The notes beneath the pieces are model-generated. The model had not been told where the DNA came from. It ran no database searches and saw only the letters and a list, made by a program, of their open reading frames with translations. DNA of 55,382 nt, from the NCBI GenBank assembly GCA_016789725.1, contig JAEUQN010000025.1, positions 1 through 55,382 on the forward strand, in the 5' to 3' direction. This DNA comes from Blastocatellia bacterium (GTDB taxonomy: Bacteria > Acidobacteriota > Blastocatellia > RBC074). Positions 1 to 9,311 of this stretch are shown here, piece by piece; within the stretch, counting starts at the first letter, position 1; each line of letters starts with the position of its first letter. The position numbers were made by a program, and so were the translations under genes.

Positions 1-1
1 G

Positions 2-805
2 AAAGAAATCACGCTGGAAATCCTTGATGCGCAAAACAAACTCGTGCGCCGCTATTCCAGCAACGATTCGCCCGAACAAGTGAATGAGAACACGGTTCCA
101 TATCCAATTTACTGGGCGCGACCGCCGCGCGTGCTTCCGAACAAATCCGGGATGCAACGTTGGACGTGGGATTTTCATTACCCGCCACCAGTAGGTGTGC
201 CGCGTTCATTGGGGATGCAAGCGATTCTGCACGACACGCCGACCGGGCCATTCGGGCCAAAAGCTGCGCCGGGCAATTACACGGTGAAGTTAACGGTAGA
301 CGGCAAGAGCTTCACGCAACCGCTGACGCTACGATTAGACCCGCGTGTGACGACGATACCCGCAGGCATTGCGAAGATGTTTGAGGTGGCGATGGGCTGT
401 TACGAAGGCATCGGCAAAGTGCGTGCGACGCAGGCCGAAGTGCGAACCATACGCGAGCAATTGAAAGCGTTGACGGCGCGTGCTGGCTCCAATCCAATCG
501 CCAAAACCATTGACGATTTCGACAAGCAAGTGTCCGCGCTCGAAGGTCGCACCGCTGGCCTGGATTTCTTCGGTGTCAGCAACCGTGAACCCGGATTGGC
601 GGGACTGAGCAACGGTTTCCTGTCACTGATGAATCTGGTCGAAGGCGCAGACGCGATGCCGACAACACAAGCGATTGCAGCATTTGATGAATTGCAACGC
701 GGCTTGAATGAAGTGCTGGTGCGCTGGGCAGAGGTGAAGAGCCAAGACGTGAAAACGCTGAATGACCAATTGCGCGCGGCGGGATTGCCCGTGATTGCGA
801 ATTAG
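2..805 (+). CDS. C-terminal part of BNR/sortilin-like (VPS10-type) repeat protein, truncated by window edge
   Basis: The frame is open from base 2, so the gene begins outside the window; an internal GTG at 44 is not a convincing start. About 267 residues remain. The first part (to about residue 115) reads like the beta-sandwich that closes WD40/YVTN/BNR-like glycosyl-hydrolase-type proteins: a strand with LEILDAQNKLVRRYSS, then WTWDFHYP and PGNYTVKLTVDGKSFTQPL. The rest is helical, rich in Ala, Glu and Leu, and matches the usual C-terminal helical tail of this family. These proteins are normally exported propellers of unknown substrate. Without the propeller and signal peptide the assignment rests only on the tail. 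The gene ends against a hairpin shared with the convergent peptidase gene. Confidence 0.7.
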   Translation, partial: KEITLEILDAQNKLVRRYSSNDSPEQVNENTVPYPIYWARPPRVLPNKSGMQRWTWDFHYPPPVGVPRSLGMQAILHDTPTGPFGPKAAPGNYTVKLTVDGKSFTQPLTLRLDPRVTTIPAGIAKMFEVAMGCYEGIGKVRATQAEVRTIREQLKALTARAGSNPIAKTIDDFDKQVSALEGRTAGLDFFGVSNREPGLAGLSNGFLSLMNLVEGADAMPTTQAIAAFDELQRGLNEVLVRWAEVKSQDVKTLNDQLRAAGLPVIAN

Positions 806-806
806 G

Positions 807-870
807 GTTCAGAGTTCACCCTTCAGCGTGCTTGCGTTGAAAGCAACACGCTGAAGCGTGAATTCTGAAC
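807..870. terminator. Bidirectional hairpin between convergent genes
   Basis: Arms 807-830 and 847-870 are complementary at 22 of 24 positions, with a 16-base loop. The hairpin fills the gap between two converging genes. There is no T-run on either side, so it may be a dispersed inverted repeat that also stops transcription. Confidence 0.6.
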
Positions 871-874
871 GCCG

Positions 875-3016
875 CTATTGTGTTGCGCTTGCGGCGCGCG
901 GTGTTCTCACAGGATTCACGACTAAATTTTCAATAAAGAATTCCATCATCCGATCTGCACGAATGCCGGAGTGGCCCTGGTCGGGGCCGACTTGGACTTC
1001 AAAGCTTTTGCCTGCATTTTGCAACGCCTGAATCAATTGCATGGAATTGTTCGGATGCACGTTGTTATCCGCGGTGCCGTAGTAAATCATCAAACGGCCT
1101 TGCAGCTTGTCGGCATATTTCATCGCGTTGCCTGCGTCATATCCCGCTTTGTTTTCCTGCGGAATCCACATATAACGTTCGGTGTAAATCGTGTCGTAGT
1201 GATTCCAGGCTGTCACTGCCGATGATGCTGACGCCGCCTGGAATACGTCGGGATGGCGCAGTAAGCACATGGCCGACGCATAACCACCATACGAGGTGCC
1301 AAAGATGCCAACACGGTTTTTGTCCAGATAGGGGCGATCCCACAGCGATTTCACGCCTGCCGCCTGATCGTCTATTTCCACGATGCCGAGCTTTTCATAA
1401 ATCGCATCCAGAAATTTTTTGCCCCGTCCCGCGGCGCTGCGCGAATCCAGCGTGGCGACCAGAAAGCCATATTCGGTCAAGGCGTTGGGCAATGTGAATG
1501 CTTCGCGCGCGCCGTTCGTCGCGGGGCCACCGTAGACGCTGACCAGCAACGGATATTTTTTGTTCGGATCAAAGTTCGACGGCTTGTGCAACATCCCGTG
1601 CAATTCGGTTTGCCCATCCGCCGCTTTGTATTTGATGAGTTCGACACGTTGTAAATTCAATTGCTCGAATTTGGTCAGGTCACTTTTCGCCAATTCCTGC
1701 ACGACTTTGCCGTCGGCATCCACCAGCCGCGTGAACGGCGGCGTGTTGTGGGTTTGTGCGACATCCACGAAGTGCTTGCCGTCGGGCGCAATGTTGACGG
1801 CGTGATTAAAGGCGGGATCGGTCAGCCGCTTATCGCCTTTGCCGTCCAGTCCGACGCGATGCAATTGCAACTTCATGTGATTGTCACCGCTGCGCGCCAT
1901 GTAATACAGCACGCCCGCTTCTTCATCCACACGCACGATGTTCGCCACTTCAAATGAATGATTCGTGAGCGGCGCGAGCAACTTGCCACTCAGATCGTAC
2001 AGGTAAAAGTTCTTATAGCCGTTTCGTTCTGACTCCCAAATGAACCGCTTGTTATCCTTGAGGAAAGTCATCTCCGGCGAGTTGTCCGTCCAACTGGGCA
2101 ACCACTCTTCGCGCACGATCACGCGGCATTTGCCTGTCACCGGATTACACGCCGAAAACTCCATCACGTTCTGACGACGATTGGTGCGATTGCATAGCAA
2201 TTCCGTTCCATCGGGCGACCATCTCACATTGTAGACGTAATGCCCAACGACTGCATTTTCAAAGGGCTTGCCCATTCGCACATCGAGTTTGACGGTTTGT
2301 TTGGTGGTTACATCGTAGACCAGCAAATCCGCGACCGGATTGTCTACGCCTGCTTTCGGATAGGCTTCGATGTCCATCACGCTTTGCAGTTTCGTTTGGC
2401 CGAGTTGCAGAAAATAATCCGGCACTTTGCTTTCATCGAAGTGATAGAACGCCACTTTCTTACTATCGGGCGACCACCACATCGCTGAATTCTGATTCAG
2501 CTCTTCGCCATAGACCCAACTGGCAATACCGTATTTGGTGCGCGTTTTTTCGTTGCCATCGGTGGTGACGGCAAATTCGTTTGCGCCATTCGTGTCACTG
2601 ATCCAGAGGTTACGATCTTTGTGAAACGCTTTGAGCTTTCCATCTGGCGAATTCGCAAATGCGACCTGACGCCCGCGCTCGACGCCTTGACCTCGGCGGC
2701 CACGAAAGCCGTTGTCGGCAGGCCCGGCAGCCGCACTGGTTGCCGCTTCAACCGCTTGCCGGGAGGTCACATCGTAGCGATAGAATTTGCCATCGCGTTG
2801 ATATTCAAAGGCCTTGCCGCCATCGAGCCAGCGCACTTGCAGCGCTCCCATTTTGACCGCGCCAGGAATTTCATTGCGCATTTTCTGGTACTGCGCATAA
2901 CCCGGCATAGCTTTCAGCCGATCTTGTGCGCCGAGTGGGGACAGGCAAAACGAAAAGAGCAGGGAAGCCTGAACCAGAAAATTCAGGCCAGTTTTCAGGG
3001 ATAGGCGATGATGCAT
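875..3016 (-). CDS. Secreted S9 family peptidase, dipeptidyl-peptidase IV-like
   Basis: A 713-residue serine exopeptidase, usual length for DPP-IV-like (S9B) enzymes, which remove dipeptides from peptide N termini. Residues 1-30 form a signal peptide ending at LGAQ, so it acts outside the cytoplasm. The beta-propeller domain spans about 100-460 and holds WVYGEEL (167-173), whose Glu pair (171-172) corresponds to the DPP-IV residues that grip the substrate amino terminus. The alpha/beta-hydrolase domain has the nucleophile in GTSYGGY (Ser575), Asp650 in YYGTADNNVHP and His682 in DQGHSG, a complete triad. YDTIYTERYM (607-616) is also typical of the family. It is a single gene, convergent with the upstream partial gene. 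Its role is probably peptide scavenging. Confidence 0.93.
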   Translation of the reverse strand: MHHRLSLKTGLNFLVQASLLFSFCLSPLGAQDRLKAMPGYAQYQKMRNEIPGAVKMGALQVRWLDGGKAFEYQRDGKFYRYDVTSRQAVEAATSAAAGPADNGFRGRRGQGVERGRQVAFANSPDGKLKAFHKDRNLWISDTNGANEFAVTTDGNEKTRTKYGIASWVYGEELNQNSAMWWSPDSKKVAFYHFDESKVPDYFLQLGQTKLQSVMDIEAYPKAGVDNPVADLLVYDVTTKQTVKLDVRMGKPFENAVVGHYVYNVRWSPDGTELLCNRTNRRQNVMEFSACNPVTGKCRVIVREEWLPSWTDNSPEMTFLKDNKRFIWESERNGYKNFYLYDLSGKLLAPLTNHSFEVANIVRVDEEAGVLYYMARSGDNHMKLQLHRVGLDGKGDKRLTDPAFNHAVNIAPDGKHFVDVAQTHNTPPFTRLVDADGKVVQELAKSDLTKFEQLNLQRVELIKYKAADGQTELHGMLHKPSNFDPNKKYPLLVSVYGGPATNGAREAFTLPNALTEYGFLVATLDSRSAAGRGKKFLDAIYEKLGIVEIDDQAAGVKSLWDRPYLDKNRVGIFGTSYGGYASAMCLLRHPDVFQAASASSAVTAWNHYDTIYTERYMWIPQENKAGYDAGNAMKYADKLQGRLMIYYGTADNNVHPNNSMQLIQALQNAGKSFEVQVGPDQGHSGIRADRMMEFFIENLVVNPVRTPRAASATQ

Positions 3017-3458
3017 GATAAGTTCTCCAGATTAAGATCGCTTGGATCGCGTTGCTCAGAACAGGGCTAACACTCCTTCAATCGAGTTCCGATTATGCCA
3101 TGCGAACGCGAAATACAAGAGCCTGTCCGCAGAATATCTACCAGTGGCAGCTTCTTGACAGATCCTGTTGCCGTCGCTTACCCTGCGTGGGCAGTTCTAA
3201 CAGCTTTCCTCACAATTCTGGCAACCTTCTTCTGATTTTCCCCTGAAAGCTGGCATTCTGCCCCGGGCGTTCCACTTTTTCCTCCTGGTCGTCGGAGATT
3301 CCGACGAATTCGCACTTTTAAGGATTGCGCCCTGGTTTTCGGCACAGCTCATTCTGCTTACCGGTCGTTCATTATTTTCGGATTCTCATCTCTGCGCGTC
3401 GTGATGGTGTGGGTGCCGGTTTTTAGTCGCACCGCAGATTTTCTGGTTGAGGTCATCT
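3017..3458. other. Divergent intergenic region with a small hairpin
   Basis: These 440 bases separate the divergently transcribed peptidase and surface-protein genes and should hold both promoters. A TTGACA hexamer lies at 3155-3160 without a convincing -10 partner. A 7-bp perfect hairpin (3290-3296 with 3300-3306, loop GAT) is the only other structure seen. No riboswitch or small RNA was recognised. Confidence 0.4.
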
Positions 3459-6400
3459 ATGTCACGCTGCACATCCCCCTTCGCTCGCAAAGTTGGTTTG
3501 GTTTTAGGCTTGTTGTTGCTCGCTCTGGCGGCCAGCGCGGTGTCGCCGCTTGGGCAGAACGTGACGGCTGGATATTGGCCGACCGTGACACGTGTACTGC
3601 CGCTGGCTACGACCAGTGCGCCGCCGCCGCTATTTGTGAATTCGGCAGGATGGACGGAGACCAAACAGATCGGCGTCAGATCAACCGATACCAACCCCCT
3701 CACCAATTTTCAGGTGCTGGTGGAATTGACACCCAGCACCTTCAACTATGCGGCAGCCAACGCGGATGGTTCCGACCTGCGCTTTGGCAGCACCAACAAT
3801 CCGACTTTCGACCTGAGCTATTACCTTGAGAGTTGGAACCCCGGCGGCACGAGTCGTCTATGGGTTAAGCTGCCGACCGTTGCGCCCAACAGTTGCAGAA
3901 ACATTTATTTGTTTTACGGGAACCCGATGGCGACGACGACCACCTCCAATTTTGCCGCCACCTTCCCCAATGCGTTTGTCAGCACAGGTGCAATGGGCGG
4001 AGACACCTTGACGGGCAATCAAACCTTCGACTGGTTTGAAGTGAAGTCCGGTCATACCCTGAACATCGGCGCAGGGCAGATACTGGCGGTCACCGCGCGC
4101 AATGTCATCATCGCCGGGACAGTGAATGGTGTAGGTGCCGGGCATCAAGCGCCTGTTATTAACACAAGCGGCACCGGGCCTGGAGGCGGAGGTACGAGCA
4201 CAAACTCGGGCAGCGGCGGTGGGTCATACGCTGGTGTAGGCGGAACTGGCGGCTTCGATCTTGGCGACACTCCCGGAACCGGCGGCCCCACCTACGGCAC
4301 CCAGGCCGGGACGGACATTGCGATGGGCTCAAGTGGCGGTTCTGGCAACGGTTTAAGCGTGGGCGGGAATGGTGGTGGGGCGCTTTCGTTACTGGCGCAA
4401 GAGATCAATATTTCGGGAACGGTCAATGTTTCAGGCGGCCTTGTCGTCAGCGATGGTACGGGACGCGGTGGTGGGGGCGGCAGTGGCGGGGGGATTCTGG
4501 TTCGTGGCTACAATGTCACCCTTGCTGGCACATTCAATGCCAATGGCAGCAATGGCGCGACGGGGACTAGCACAGCCAATGATAGCGGTGGCGGCGGCGG
4601 CGGCGGACGCATCAAGTTCTTTGCGGAGAATCCGCTGGTCAGCACCGCCACGACGAACGTCAATGGTGGCGCAGGTGGCCCATTCGGAACTGCCGCTGCG
4701 GGCCAACCTGGCGAAATCGGTACGACCCATGCGGCCTCCGGCGTAGCGACATTTGACTACACACAAGTGACAGCATCAGCCAGTGATTCATGTTGTTCCG
4801 TTATTATGGCAACGGTCAGCGGCGGCGGCACAATCTGTCCCAATGGCACGGCGCAAGTCCTGGTCGAAGTCAATGGCGGAACCGCTCCCTACACCGTCAC
4901 GCTCAATAATGGCGGTGGCACGCAGACGGGCATCAGCCCCCTCACCTTCGATGTCAGCCCGGCTAGCACCACGACCTACAGTGTGCTGTCGGCAACAGAT
5001 GCCAATGGTTGTCCCGTGATGGCCAGCGGCAGCGCGCTGGTCACTGTCAATGCGCCGCCCACCGTCACCAATCCAGCCCATCAGAATGTGTTGCAGGGCG
5101 GCACTGCCACCTTCTCCGTCACCCCCACCAATGCTACCTCCGTGCAATGGCAGGTGTCCACCGATGGCGGAATGACCTATGCCGACATTCCACTGGCAAC
5201 GGGCAACACCTTGACGCTCAACAATGTCACGCTGGCGATGAACGGCCATCGCTATCGGGCCGTGGTGCGCAATGTCTGTCTCGACACGGCGGCCAGTAAG
5301 GCAGCCCTGCTCGTGGTCAATGCGGCAGGCGCGAAATTCGACGATCCGCTCGTCTGTCTCGTCGGTGGCGATACAGGTATCATCACCGCCTTCATCACCA
5401 ACAATGGCGCGGCTGCCGTCAATGCCAGCTACAGCGCCACCAATCTCGCCCCCAACCTCATCGGCATCCCCGGCAGCGGTGTCGCTTCCGTCGCCCCCGC
5501 CAACTTTGTCATCACGGCGACCACGGCCAATTGGACGGGCGTGCTGCAACCGGGCGAGACCGTCAACCTGCTCTTCCGCGTCCAGTTTGCGCCGGGCCTG
5601 CTCAATGGCACGCAGGTCTGTTTTGACGCCACCTTTGTCATTGATGGCAATCAGGCCCAACAGCAGATTTGCACCATCCTCAACTGTCCGGCAGGCGGCA
5701 TCAATCCGACCGTCAGCGCGCAGAAACCGGCTTCGCTGCTGGTCTTCCCTTACTACACCTCGAAGGCAGCCACCAAGGCCGACACTCGTTTCACCGTCAG
5801 CAATCTCGGCGCGCAGATGGCCTATGTCCATCTCTTCCTGATTGATGGCACGAGCTGTCAACCGAGCGACTATTTTCTCTGTCTGACCGCCGGAGCCAGC
5901 TATGCTGGCAAAGCCTCGGAACTGGATATTGAAAACACGGGCTGGATTCTGGCGATTGCCGTCAATCAGCAAGGTCAACCGATCCAGTACAACAACCTGA
6001 TCGGCAATGCCTTCGTCAATGATGGCGAGTATGTGGATACCTACGGTGCCGAAGGCTTCGCTGCGCGCTCGCCCAATGTGGCGGCGCTTCAGGGCGACAC
6101 GGCCTTGTTGTTCTTTGATGGGATCGGTTACGACGCGATGCCGAACCAGTTTGCGGTAGAAATCCAAAGTCCGGTGAATGCGCCGAATCAGCGCGTGGTG
6201 ACCGTCGGCGTGCGCGGCAATTTGCACGCGAGCGCGGTGACCGGCGCAGCGCAGATTGGCACAGGTTTAGTGATCAATGGAAATGAAACACCAACGGGGA
6301 GTTTTGTCGGCTGGTTGAATGGGAACTGTCAGGCGATCAGCTTGATCACGAGCACAACGCCGCGCGTGCCATTAGGGATGAGCAAGCTGATTCCGGCGGG

Positions 6401-6551
6401 ACAGACAGGCACAATGCAGTTTCGCACGGGTGGCGGGGTCGGATTATTGATGACTCCGCGCACGGCCCCGATGAGCGGGATTCGCGCCCTGCACAAAATC
6501 GGCCTCACCACCTCCACCCTGCGCATCCCCATCTTCCCGCCTGTTTGCTAA
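3459..6551 (+). CDS. Large secreted surface protein: DUF2341-like domain, Gly-rich region, Ig-like domains, shared C-terminal module
   Basis: About 1,030 residues. The ATG at 3459 is preferred over a TTG at 3447 because GAGG lies just upstream and the protein then begins with a normal signal peptide (to about residue 40). A DUF2341-like domain follows (WTETKQIGVRS to YLFYGNP), then a stretch about 150 residues long rich in Gly, Ser and Asn, like the loops of beta-helix or adhesin-type proteins. Next come SprB/PKD-like and Ig-like segments (CPNGTAQVLVEVNGGTAPY; VTNPAHQNVLQGGTATFSV). The last 400 residues, starting near AKFDDPLVCLVGG and including LNCPAGG, form a Cys-containing module repeated in the giant protein encoded from 26.9 kb; both end in IPxFPPVC. 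It is probably an exported adhesin or matrix protein. The function of the C-terminal module is unknown. Confidence 0.8.
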   Translation: MSRCTSPFARKVGLVLGLLLLALAASAVSPLGQNVTAGYWPTVTRVLPLATTSAPPPLFVNSAGWTETKQIGVRSTDTNPLTNFQVLVELTPSTFNYAAANADGSDLRFGSTNNPTFDLSYYLESWNPGGTSRLWVKLPTVAPNSCRNIYLFYGNPMATTTTSNFAATFPNAFVSTGAMGGDTLTGNQTFDWFEVKSGHTLNIGAGQILAVTARNVIIAGTVNGVGAGHQAPVINTSGTGPGGGGTSTNSGSGGGSYAGVGGTGGFDLGDTPGTGGPTYGTQAGTDIAMGSSGGSGNGLSVGGNGGGALSLLAQEINISGTVNVSGGLVVSDGTGRGGGGGSGGGILVRGYNVTLAGTFNANGSNGATGTSTANDSGGGGGGGRIKFFAENPLVSTATTNVNGGAGGPFGTAAAGQPGEIGTTHAASGVATFDYTQVTASASDSCCSVIMATVSGGGTICPNGTAQVLVEVNGGTAPYTVTLNNGGGTQTGISPLTFDVSPASTTTYSVLSATDANGCPVMASGSALVTVNAPPTVTNPAHQNVLQGGTATFSVTPTNATSVQWQVSTDGGMTYADIPLATGNTLTLNNVTLAMNGHRYRAVVRNVCLDTAASKAALLVVNAAGAKFDDPLVCLVGGDTGIITAFITNNGAAAVNASYSATNLAPNLIGIPGSGVASVAPANFVITATTANWTGVLQPGETVNLLFRVQFAPGLLNGTQVCFDATFVIDGNQAQQQICTILNCPAGGINPTVSAQKPASLLVFPYYTSKAATKADTRFTVSNLGAQMAYVHLFLIDGTSCQPSDYFLCLTAGASYAGKASELDIENTGWILAIAVNQQGQPIQYNNLIGNAFVNDGEYVDTYGAEGFAARSPNVAALQGDTALLFFDGIGYDAMPNQFAVEIQSPVNAPNQRVVTVGVRGNLHASAVTGAAQIGTGLVINGNETPTGSFVGWLNGNCQAISLITSTTPRVPLGMSKLIPAGQTGTMQFRTGGGVGLLMTPRTAPMSGIRALHKIGLTTSTLRIPIFPPVC

Positions 6552-6559
6552 GCGGGAAG
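6533..6559. terminator. Hairpin over the stop codon of the surface-protein gene
   Basis: An 8-bp perfect stem (6533-6540 with 6552-6559) places the TAA stop codon in its loop. There is no T-run after it. It lies at a convergent junction and may act as a weak terminator or protect the message end. Confidence 0.35.
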
Positions 6560-6600
6560 GGGGGAGTTTCAGGTCGTGTTTACTTCGTGGGTGGAGAACA

Positions 6601-7569
6601 TTATCCGCCCACGTATTCAGGCCGTTCCAACCAACTGATTTTGTTCTCGACGTTCTTTTTCCAATCTTCGAGCAATGGCCCTTTGATGCGATTGGCGCGT
6701 TGATTCAGTGCGGTCATTTGTGTCGTGTCCAACGGCTTGAAATTCTGTGCGACGCGGACATCGTCTTCTAACTGCCCAACGGTTGTGGCACCGAGTGTCA
6801 CGCAATGCACCGGCAAGCTGAGCGCGTAGGTGATGCACTCTTTGACGCTGAAGGTTTGCAATAGCTTAGAATTTCCCAGCACTTTCATTCCTTGAATCCC
6901 CATTCCGCGTTCGACGGCAATGGGCAACACTTGATTTTGAAAGCTCAGGTACAACGGATCGGCGATGTGCAGCGGCATCAAAATCGTTTCCCACTTGTCG
7001 GAGCCTTTCAGCAACGCCAGATGCACTTCCGGGTCGGTGTGACCGGTGAAGCCGAAGAAGCGGCATTTGCCCGCTTTTTTTGCGGCTTCGAAGGCTTCGT
7101 ACGCACCGCCAGGCGCGAAGATTTTTTCGACTTCGCCGAGGTTCGCCACTTCGTGACATTGCCACAAATCAATGTAATCCGTGTTGAGCCGCTTCATCGA
7201 AAGTTCCAATTCGGCTTCGGCTTCCTTGCGCGAGCCTTTGTTGCTCTTGGTCGTCAGGAAGATTTTCTTGCGAAACGACTTCATCGCTTTGCCATAGATT
7301 TCTTCGCTGCGCCCATTGCCGTAGCTGTGCGCGGTGTCGAAGTAATTGATGCCGAGACGGTGGGCGTGTTGTACCAGTGCAATCGCATCCGCTTCGGAAT
7401 TGGTCAGGTGAAAACGCCCGCTGGCAAGGCCGATGATCGTCAGTTTTTCGCCCGTTTTACCGAAGACGCGTTTCGGGATGTCGCCTGCTTTGATTTGGGA
7501 TTGCGATGATGTGGCGAGTGGCAATAACGATGCGCCCGCCAAACTGCCGATGACTTCTCTGCGTTTCAT
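6601..7569 (-). CDS. Aldo/keto reductase with N-terminal export signal
   Basis: A 322-residue NAD(P)H-dependent oxidoreductase of the AKR fold. The catalytic tetrad can be assigned: Asp78 in NYFDTAHSYG, Tyr83, Lys108 in FLTTKSN and His139 in LWQCHE. The N terminus MKRREVIGSLAGASLLPLA has an RR pair before a hydrophobic stretch, which suggests Tat export of a folded, cofactor-bound enzyme; such Tat-AKR proteins are common in Acidobacteria and Planctomycetes. It is the last gene of a four-gene minus-strand operon, 17 bases after the propeller gene. The substrate cannot be read from sequence. Confidence 0.9.
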   Translation of the reverse strand: MKRREVIGSLAGASLLPLATSSQSQIKAGDIPKRVFGKTGEKLTIIGLASGRFHLTNSEADAIALVQHAHRLGINYFDTAHSYGNGRSEEIYGKAMKSFRKKIFLTTKSNKGSRKEAEAELELSMKRLNTDYIDLWQCHEVANLGEVEKIFAPGGAYEAFEAAKKAGKCRFFGFTGHTDPEVHLALLKGSDKWETILMPLHIADPLYLSFQNQVLPIAVERGMGIQGMKVLGNSKLLQTFSVKECITYALSLPVHCVTLGATTVGQLEDDVRVAQNFKPLDTTQMTALNQRANRIKGPLLEDWKKNVENKISWLERPEYVGG

Positions 7570-7586
7570 AGGGAATCCTCCTGAGC

Positions 7587-8531
7587 TTATCGAATCACAT
7601 TGCCTTTGAGATTGATGACCGTTGCGGCAACCAGGTTATCGCCAAAGACGTCCCAGTTTTTGAATTGCCACACGACCTTTTTGTCGCGCGTGACTTCGAT
7701 CAATTGCGGATTATTCGGGCCAGCGTGCGTGTTGCCGATGATGATGTTGCCATTGGGTAAAACTTGTAATGTTGTCATCCACGCGAATTGAATGCCGGGC
7801 AATTCCTTGTGGTCAATGCTCCAGACGATTTTGCCCGCACGATTGACTTCCAGAATCCGGTTGTTGTTGCCGCCTGCAATCAGCGTATTGCCATTTTTCA
7901 AACGGACCGCGCCAAAGACTTCGACGCCGTGACCTTCGACACCGTGACCGGGCGAACGAGGACGATCACCCAATTCCAGCGCGTAGGACCAAACGATCTT
8001 GCCGGTCTTGTCATATTCAATGACTTTGCCTTCGCCTTCCTGGCAAACCAGATAGCCGCCCTTGCCGACCGGGCGCACCATCCGCGTGTCCCGATGGGCA
8101 TTGGGCTTTTCAAGTTTCAGCGGAATAACGTTCACGATCTGGTCGTTTTTGTCCACTTCGATGATGCGTCCGTTACCGCTTTCGGCAATCATTGTCAATC
8201 CGTTTTTCAGGCGTTGATACGAATGAATTTCGACTCTACCGGTGTATCCGTCTTTCGGTTTGGATTCGTGTTTCCAGACGACCTCTTTGTCTTTGTTGAC
8301 TTCGACGACGGTGGTGTAGCCAGTCTGAAACAACACATTGCCGTTCGGCAAATATTGAATGTCGTGAATTTCGCGCGCGGTAGGGTTGGGGATTTCCCAT
8401 TCGACTTCGCCTTTGGCGTTGACGATGGCGACGTGTTTTTTGTCCGCGCCGAGGACGCGATAGTTTTGTTGCGCCGCCGTGATTTCATTCAATGTCAGCA
8501 GGGCGAGGCAAAGGATGAGCAGCTTTTTCAA
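7587..8531 (-). CDS. Secreted PQQ-like beta-propeller protein
   Basis: About 314 residues. The start is placed at the TTG at 8531 because GGAGG (8540-8544) lies 8 bases upstream and the product then begins with a clean signal peptide (LKKLLILCLALLTLNEITAAQ). A longer frame to 8582 would overlap the neighbouring SDR gene. The mature protein has about seven repeats of the pattern NGNVLFQTG / VVEVNKDKEVVWKHE / GNTLIAGGNNNRILEVNRAGKIVWS, the blade signature of PQQ-like propellers. No enzyme residues are evident, so it may bind a ligand or scaffold the adjacent exported aldo/keto reductase. It sits third in the SDR-SDR-propeller-AKR operon. Confidence 0.85.
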   Translation of the reverse strand: MKKLLILCLALLTLNEITAAQQNYRVLGADKKHVAIVNAKGEVEWEIPNPTAREIHDIQYLPNGNVLFQTGYTTVVEVNKDKEVVWKHESKPKDGYTGRVEIHSYQRLKNGLTMIAESGNGRIIEVDKNDQIVNVIPLKLEKPNAHRDTRMVRPVGKGGYLVCQEGEGKVIEYDKTGKIVWSYALELGDRPRSPGHGVEGHGVEVFGAVRLKNGNTLIAGGNNNRILEVNRAGKIVWSIDHKELPGIQFAWMTTLQVLPNGNIIIGNTHAGPNNPQLIEVTRDKKVVWQFKNWDVFGDNLVAATVINLKGNVIR

Positions 8532-8559
8532 GGTGAATTCCTCCGTTGGAAAATTGAAG

Positions 8560-9306
8560 TTACGAGCGTAAATACGATGCACCGTTCACATCCACAATGC
8601 AACCCGTCAAAAAGTCTGTGCCTGGCGAAGCCAGAAACAAAACTGTCCGCGCGACTTCATCCGGGTGCGCAACTCGCTTCAGCGGGCTTTGTTGGCGAAT
8701 GTCGTCGTTCAACTTATATGCAACGCGTTCGGTTTCGACGAAGCCCGGCGCGACGACGTAGACGAAAATATTGTCGGGGGCCAGCGCCAGCGCCAGCGAT
8801 TGACTCATTGCATTCAATGCGGCTTTGCTCGCGCCATACGCTGGCGCGGTTGGCTCACCGCGAAACGCGCCGCGCGATGAAATATTGACGATGCGTCCAC
8901 CGCCTTGTTGACGCATTTGCTGTGACGCCCAAAACATCAGATTGGCAGCCGCCATTAAATTCACGTCTATCGTTTGATGCCACGCGACTTGCCAGGTGTC
9001 ATAATCTGTTTCATTGATCGGATGATCCGTGTACACCGCTGCGTTATTGACCAGTACATCTATCCGTCCCATTTGAGTGATGACGGATTGCGCAAGCTGT
9101 TCGACTTCCGCTGGACACGATAAATCCGCCTGAAACAGCGCGTGCCCGTTGCCGGGCAAGGCGGCCAGCGTGGTTTCGGCTGCCGTTTGATTGGTGTTGT
9201 AGTGCAGCGCAATGCGTGCCCCCTGAGCAGCGAATTGTTGGGCAATCGCGCGCCCAATGCCGCGCGCTGCGCCGGTAATCAAAACGACTTTTTGCTCGAA
9301 GCTCAT
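8560..9306 (-). CDS. SDR family oxidoreductase, FabG-like
   Basis: A 248-residue classical short-chain dehydrogenase/reductase. TGAARGIG (11-18) binds the dinucleotide, NNAA (87-90) is the structural NNAG-type motif, and the catalytic residues are Ser144 in NISS, Tyr157 and Lys161 in YGASK. The length fits the FabG-like class of 3-oxoacyl or sugar/alcohol dehydrogenases. It is cytoplasmic, with no signal. It starts 5 bases after the stop of the other SDR gene, so the two are surely cotranscribed. The substrate is not predictable. Confidence 0.92.
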   Translation of the reverse strand: MSFEQKVVLITGAARGIGRAIAQQFAAQGARIALHYNTNQTAAETTLAALPGNGHALFQADLSCPAEVEQLAQSVITQMGRIDVLVNNAAVYTDHPINETDYDTWQVAWHQTIDVNLMAAANLMFWASQQMRQQGGGRIVNISSRGAFRGEPTAPAYGASKAALNAMSQSLALALAPDNIFVYVVAPGFVETERVAYKLNDDIRQQSPLKRVAHPDEVARTVLFLASPGTDFLTGCIVDVNGASYLRS

Positions 9307-9311
9307 ATTTT

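Noticed and set aside
4788..6227. Long minus-strand ORF of 479 codons
   Set aside because: It lies wholly antisense to the surface-protein gene. Its translation is rich in Gly, Arg and His with no domain, as expected from the complement of Ala/Thr/Asn-rich codons; there is no signal peptide or ribosome site.
7788..8888. 366-codon plus-strand ORF
   Set aside because: It is antisense to the propeller and SDR genes, both of which have clear family motifs on the minus strand.
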